Shown piece by piece: positions 5,822 through 7,476 of a stretch of DNA of 7,476 bases. How positions within the stretch are numbered: position 1 is the stretch's first letter; each line of letters starts with the position of its first letter. The DNA is from Chitinophagaceae bacterium. Lineage in GTDB: Bacteria; Bacteroidota; Bacteroidia; Chitinophagales; Chitinophagaceae. The position numbers and the translations under genes were made by a program. The notes under the pieces are model-generated. The model searched no databases, was not told where the DNA came from, and saw only the letters and a program-made list of their open reading frames with translations. Location of the stretch: assembly GCA_003167015.1 (NCBI GenBank), contig PMUF01000349.1:1-7476 (forward strand). Reading direction: 5' to 3'.

Positions 5822-6514
5822 CTACAACGTCCTGATTTTGATATCTTTTAACCACACCTTCTGCCCATGGTGCTGAAACATGATATATCCATCCGTAGAC
5901 TGCGCAAAATTGGGATTGTTCTTAAACTTGCTTTTGGCGATCAGCGCCTTCAGTTGTTCCGATCCCAGATCGTATTCGACCACCTTGACCCCGTTCAGCC
6001 AGTTCTCCACATGACCATGATTGACGATCAGCTCAGCCGTATTGAATTCCCCCACCGGCTTCAGCACCTTTCCCACCGGCGCGATCAGATCGTACAAAGA
6101 GCCGGCGCTGCGTATCGCTGCCGTGTCATTAAAGCCTATATCATCCAATATCTGCATTTCCGGATTGTCGAGCCAGTTCGGGCTATTACCGTTGTGCGAC
6201 TGATGCGCAGATTTTTCCTGCACGTAATAGAACACACCGCTGTTGCCGCCTTTCGACACCGCCCATTGCAGCGATAGTTCGAAATTCTTGTACTTCTTCC
6301 TCGTCAGAAAATCGACGTTGGGAACATCCGTCTGCGCCACCAGCGCGCTATCCTCTACCTTCCAGGCCTGGCTGGGGAAAGTATCCGTCATGTACCCGCG
6401 CAAAGCTGCGACCGACGTGCCATCGAACAGGTAGACCCATTTACTTTTTTGCGCATATCCCGCGGCGGCCATCATCGACAGACAAACCAGTAAGACAGCA
6501 ATTCGTTTTGTCAT
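5822..6514 (-). CDS. Secreted DUF1080 / 3-keto-disaccharide hydrolase family protein
   Basis: 230 residues. A signal peptide (about 1-21, KR then a hydrophobic core, ending AGYA before Gln22) predicts export to the periplasm. Cys11 is not preceded by a proper lipobox, so a lipoprotein is less likely. The rest is one concanavalin-like beta-sandwich of the PF06439 family: LFDGTS (29-34), W51 in the AWKVEDSAL segment, YKNFELSLQWAVSKGGNSGVFYY (75-97), PEMQILDD (118-125), SLYDL (139-143), then PVGEFN, WLNG and GYIMFQHHGQKVWLKDIKIR near the end. Family members are annotated as 3-keto-disaccharide hydrolases, which cleave 3-keto-glycosides made by oxidoreductases; activity here is inferred. ATG at 6512-6514 opens on the signal peptide. 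It lies 23 nt downstream of the GH94 gene on the same strand, with an AT-rich gap and no terminator, so co-transcription is likely. No Gfo/Idh/MocA dehydrogenase partner is visible in the window. Confidence 0.92.
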   Translation of the reverse strand: MTKRIAVLLVCLSMMAAAGYAQKSKWVYLFDGTSVAALRGYMTDTFPSQAWKVEDSALVAQTDVPNVDFLTRKKYKNFELSLQWAVSKGGNSGVFYYVQEKSAHQSHNGNSPNWLDNPEMQILDDIGFNDTAAIRSAGSLYDLIAPVGKVLKPVGEFNTAELIVNHGHVENWLNGVKVVEYDLGSEQLKALIAKSKFKNNPNFAQSTDGYIMFQHHGQKVWLKDIKIRTL

Positions 6515-6537
6515 AGCGTTATTATTAGACGGAAAAT

Positions 6538-7476
6538 TTACTGAATTAATTCGGCTTTCGGCGTCCCTGCCTCCACCCCCACGGGAGTCTGAACATAAAC
6601 CCTCGCTTCATGCTCCTTCCCATCATCCGTCAAAGGCAGCGTGTCGCCCTTGCCTAACCGGTTATCCATTTCCCACCAGGATCCTGCTGTGTTGTCGGGC
6701 TGAAAGACCGTGATCCGGTAAGTGGATCGCCCACACCGGTAGACGACCGTGACCGAAGGCCAATCTAAAGGGAAGCATGGTCTGAAACACAGTTGATCGC
6801 CCTTCAACTCCATTCCCAGCAGCGACCCCATAATGAACTGGTACATCCAGCCGGACGAGCCCGTATACCATGTCCAGCCGCCCCTTCCCCGGTGCGACTC
6901 GTTGGCATACACATCCGCCGCCATCACATAAGGCTCGGTCTTGTATACCTGGATGGCGGCAGGGTTCGACCCGTGACGCAAAGGCTGGATCATGCTGAAT
7001 AATTCATAAGCCTTCTCCCGCTCGCCCAATGCGGCAAAGGCGATCAATGTCCAGATAGCGGCATGCGAATACTGCCCGCCGTTCTCCCTTACCCCCGGCA
7101 CATAGCCCTCAATATATCCCGGATGCAGACCATGCCCGTTAAAGGGCGGGTCCAACAGCTGGATCAGCCCGATATCCCTCCTGACCAGGTACTTGTCCAA
7201 CGAGGCCATAGCCGTTAAGCTTCTCTTCTTATCCCCGGCGCCGGACAACACGGACCAGCTTTGCGCAATCGCATCGATCCGGCACTCGTTGTTCTCCTTC
7301 GATCCTAATGGCGTTCCATCGTCGAACCAGGCCCGCAGATACCACTCGCCGTCCCAGGCCGACGCTTCGATATCCGAACGCAGCTTGTCGGCTTCCGTCG
7401 CGCAGGTCGCCGTAAAGACCTCGTCGCCAAAGTCTTTCGCCACTTCGGAAAACCGCATCAGCACGTCGTACAGGAA
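6538..7476 (-). CDS. GH94 phosphorylase-fold protein, C-terminal fragment (cyclic beta-1,2-glucan synthase / oligoglucan phosphorylase type)
   Basis: 312 residues remain open at the window edge, so the start is missing. The fragment covers the end of the (alpha/alpha)6 barrel and the C-terminal beta-region of glycoside hydrolase family 94: FLYDVLMRF at the edge, WDGEWYLRAWFDDGTPLGS (about 41-59), ECRIDAIAQSW, PGVRENGGQYSHAAIW (about 127-142; the His fits a phosphate ligand), EPYVMAADVY, and GGWTWYTGSSGWMY (about 199-212; Thr-Gly fits the phosphate-binding loop). The catalytic Asp, normally in a GDWNDG motif shortly before FLYDVL, would lie just outside the window. The wording is closest to the GH94 part of NdvB-like cyclic beta-1,2-glucan synthases and to 1,2-beta-oligoglucan phosphorylases. 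The fragment cannot separate a very large synthase (with GT84) from a stand-alone phosphorylase of about 1,100 residues. It ends with TAA at 6538-6540 and leads into the DUF1080 gene. Confidence 0.9.
   Translation of the reverse strand, partial: FLYDVLMRFSEVAKDFGDEVFTATCATEADKLRSDIEASAWDGEWYLRAWFDDGTPLGSKENNECRIDAIAQSWSVLSGAGDKKRSLTAMASLDKYLVRRDIGLIQLLDPPFNGHGLHPGYIEGYVPGVRENGGQYSHAAIWTLIAFAALGEREKAYELFSMIQPLRHGSNPAAIQVYKTEPYVMAADVYANESHRGRGGWTWYTGSSGWMYQFIMGSLLGMELKGDQLCFRPCFPLDWPSVTVVYRCGRSTYRITVFQPDNTAGSWWEMDNRLGKGDTLPLTDDGKEHEARVYVQTPVGVEAGTPKAELIQ

Noticed and set aside
1..7476. CRISPR array, tRNA/rRNA, insertion sequence, phage or toxin-antitoxin genes
   Set aside because: Read for and not seen: no regularly spaced repeats, no cloverleaf-like segments noticed, no transposase or phage motifs.

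Overview
The window looks like a chromosomal piece of a Bacteroidota bacterium, most likely Chitinophagaceae (Chitinophaga-like). This rests on family content: an OMP_b-brl_3-type TonB-dependent receptor, a LytS/LytTR kinase-regulator pair, a PadR regulator with a Bacteroidota-style membrane partner, a DUF1080 protein and a GH94 protein. Weak or absent Shine-Dalgarno sequences in front of clear genes also fit. No rRNA, tRNA, CRISPR array, transposase or phage gene was seen, and no stretch over 300 bases lacks a gene.

Layout, left to right. (1) 1-279 (+): C-terminal end of an outer-membrane beta-barrel protein, cut by the window edge. It meets (2) 276-1016 (-), an intact LytTR response regulator, tail to tail with a 4-nt overlap. 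(3) Upstream of the regulator and overlapping it by 23 nt is the 3' end of its sensor kinase (994 to about 1263, -). (4) At about 1260 the kinase homology stops and, on the opposite strand, a TonB-dependent receptor barrel begins in mid-protein and runs to 3025. Both genes have lost their 5' ends and shared promoter region at the same point, as a simple internal deletion of a divergent gene pair (or an assembly collapse) would produce. (5) 3124-4713 (+): a Tat-exported serine hydrolase of the class C beta-lactamase fold with an extra C-terminal domain. (6) 4720-5738 (-): a two-gene unit, PadR regulator then a membrane protein with a cytosolic N-terminal helical domain, preceded by a perfect inverted repeat that is a good candidate for the PadR operator. 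(7) 5822-7476 (-): the C-terminal part of a GH94 phosphorylase-fold protein of the cyclic beta-1,2-glucan synthase / beta-1,2-oligoglucan phosphorylase type, followed after 23 nt by a secreted DUF1080 (3-keto-disaccharide hydrolase family) protein, probably one operon.

How the genes work together: the regulator and kinase form a two-component system that may once have controlled the divergent receptor. PadR probably autoregulates itself and its membrane partner. GH94 and DUF1080 suggest beta-glucoside or beta-glucan metabolism. No wholly new system is evident. The feature most worth checking is the double truncation near 1260, followed by the layered repeats at the PadR promoter.
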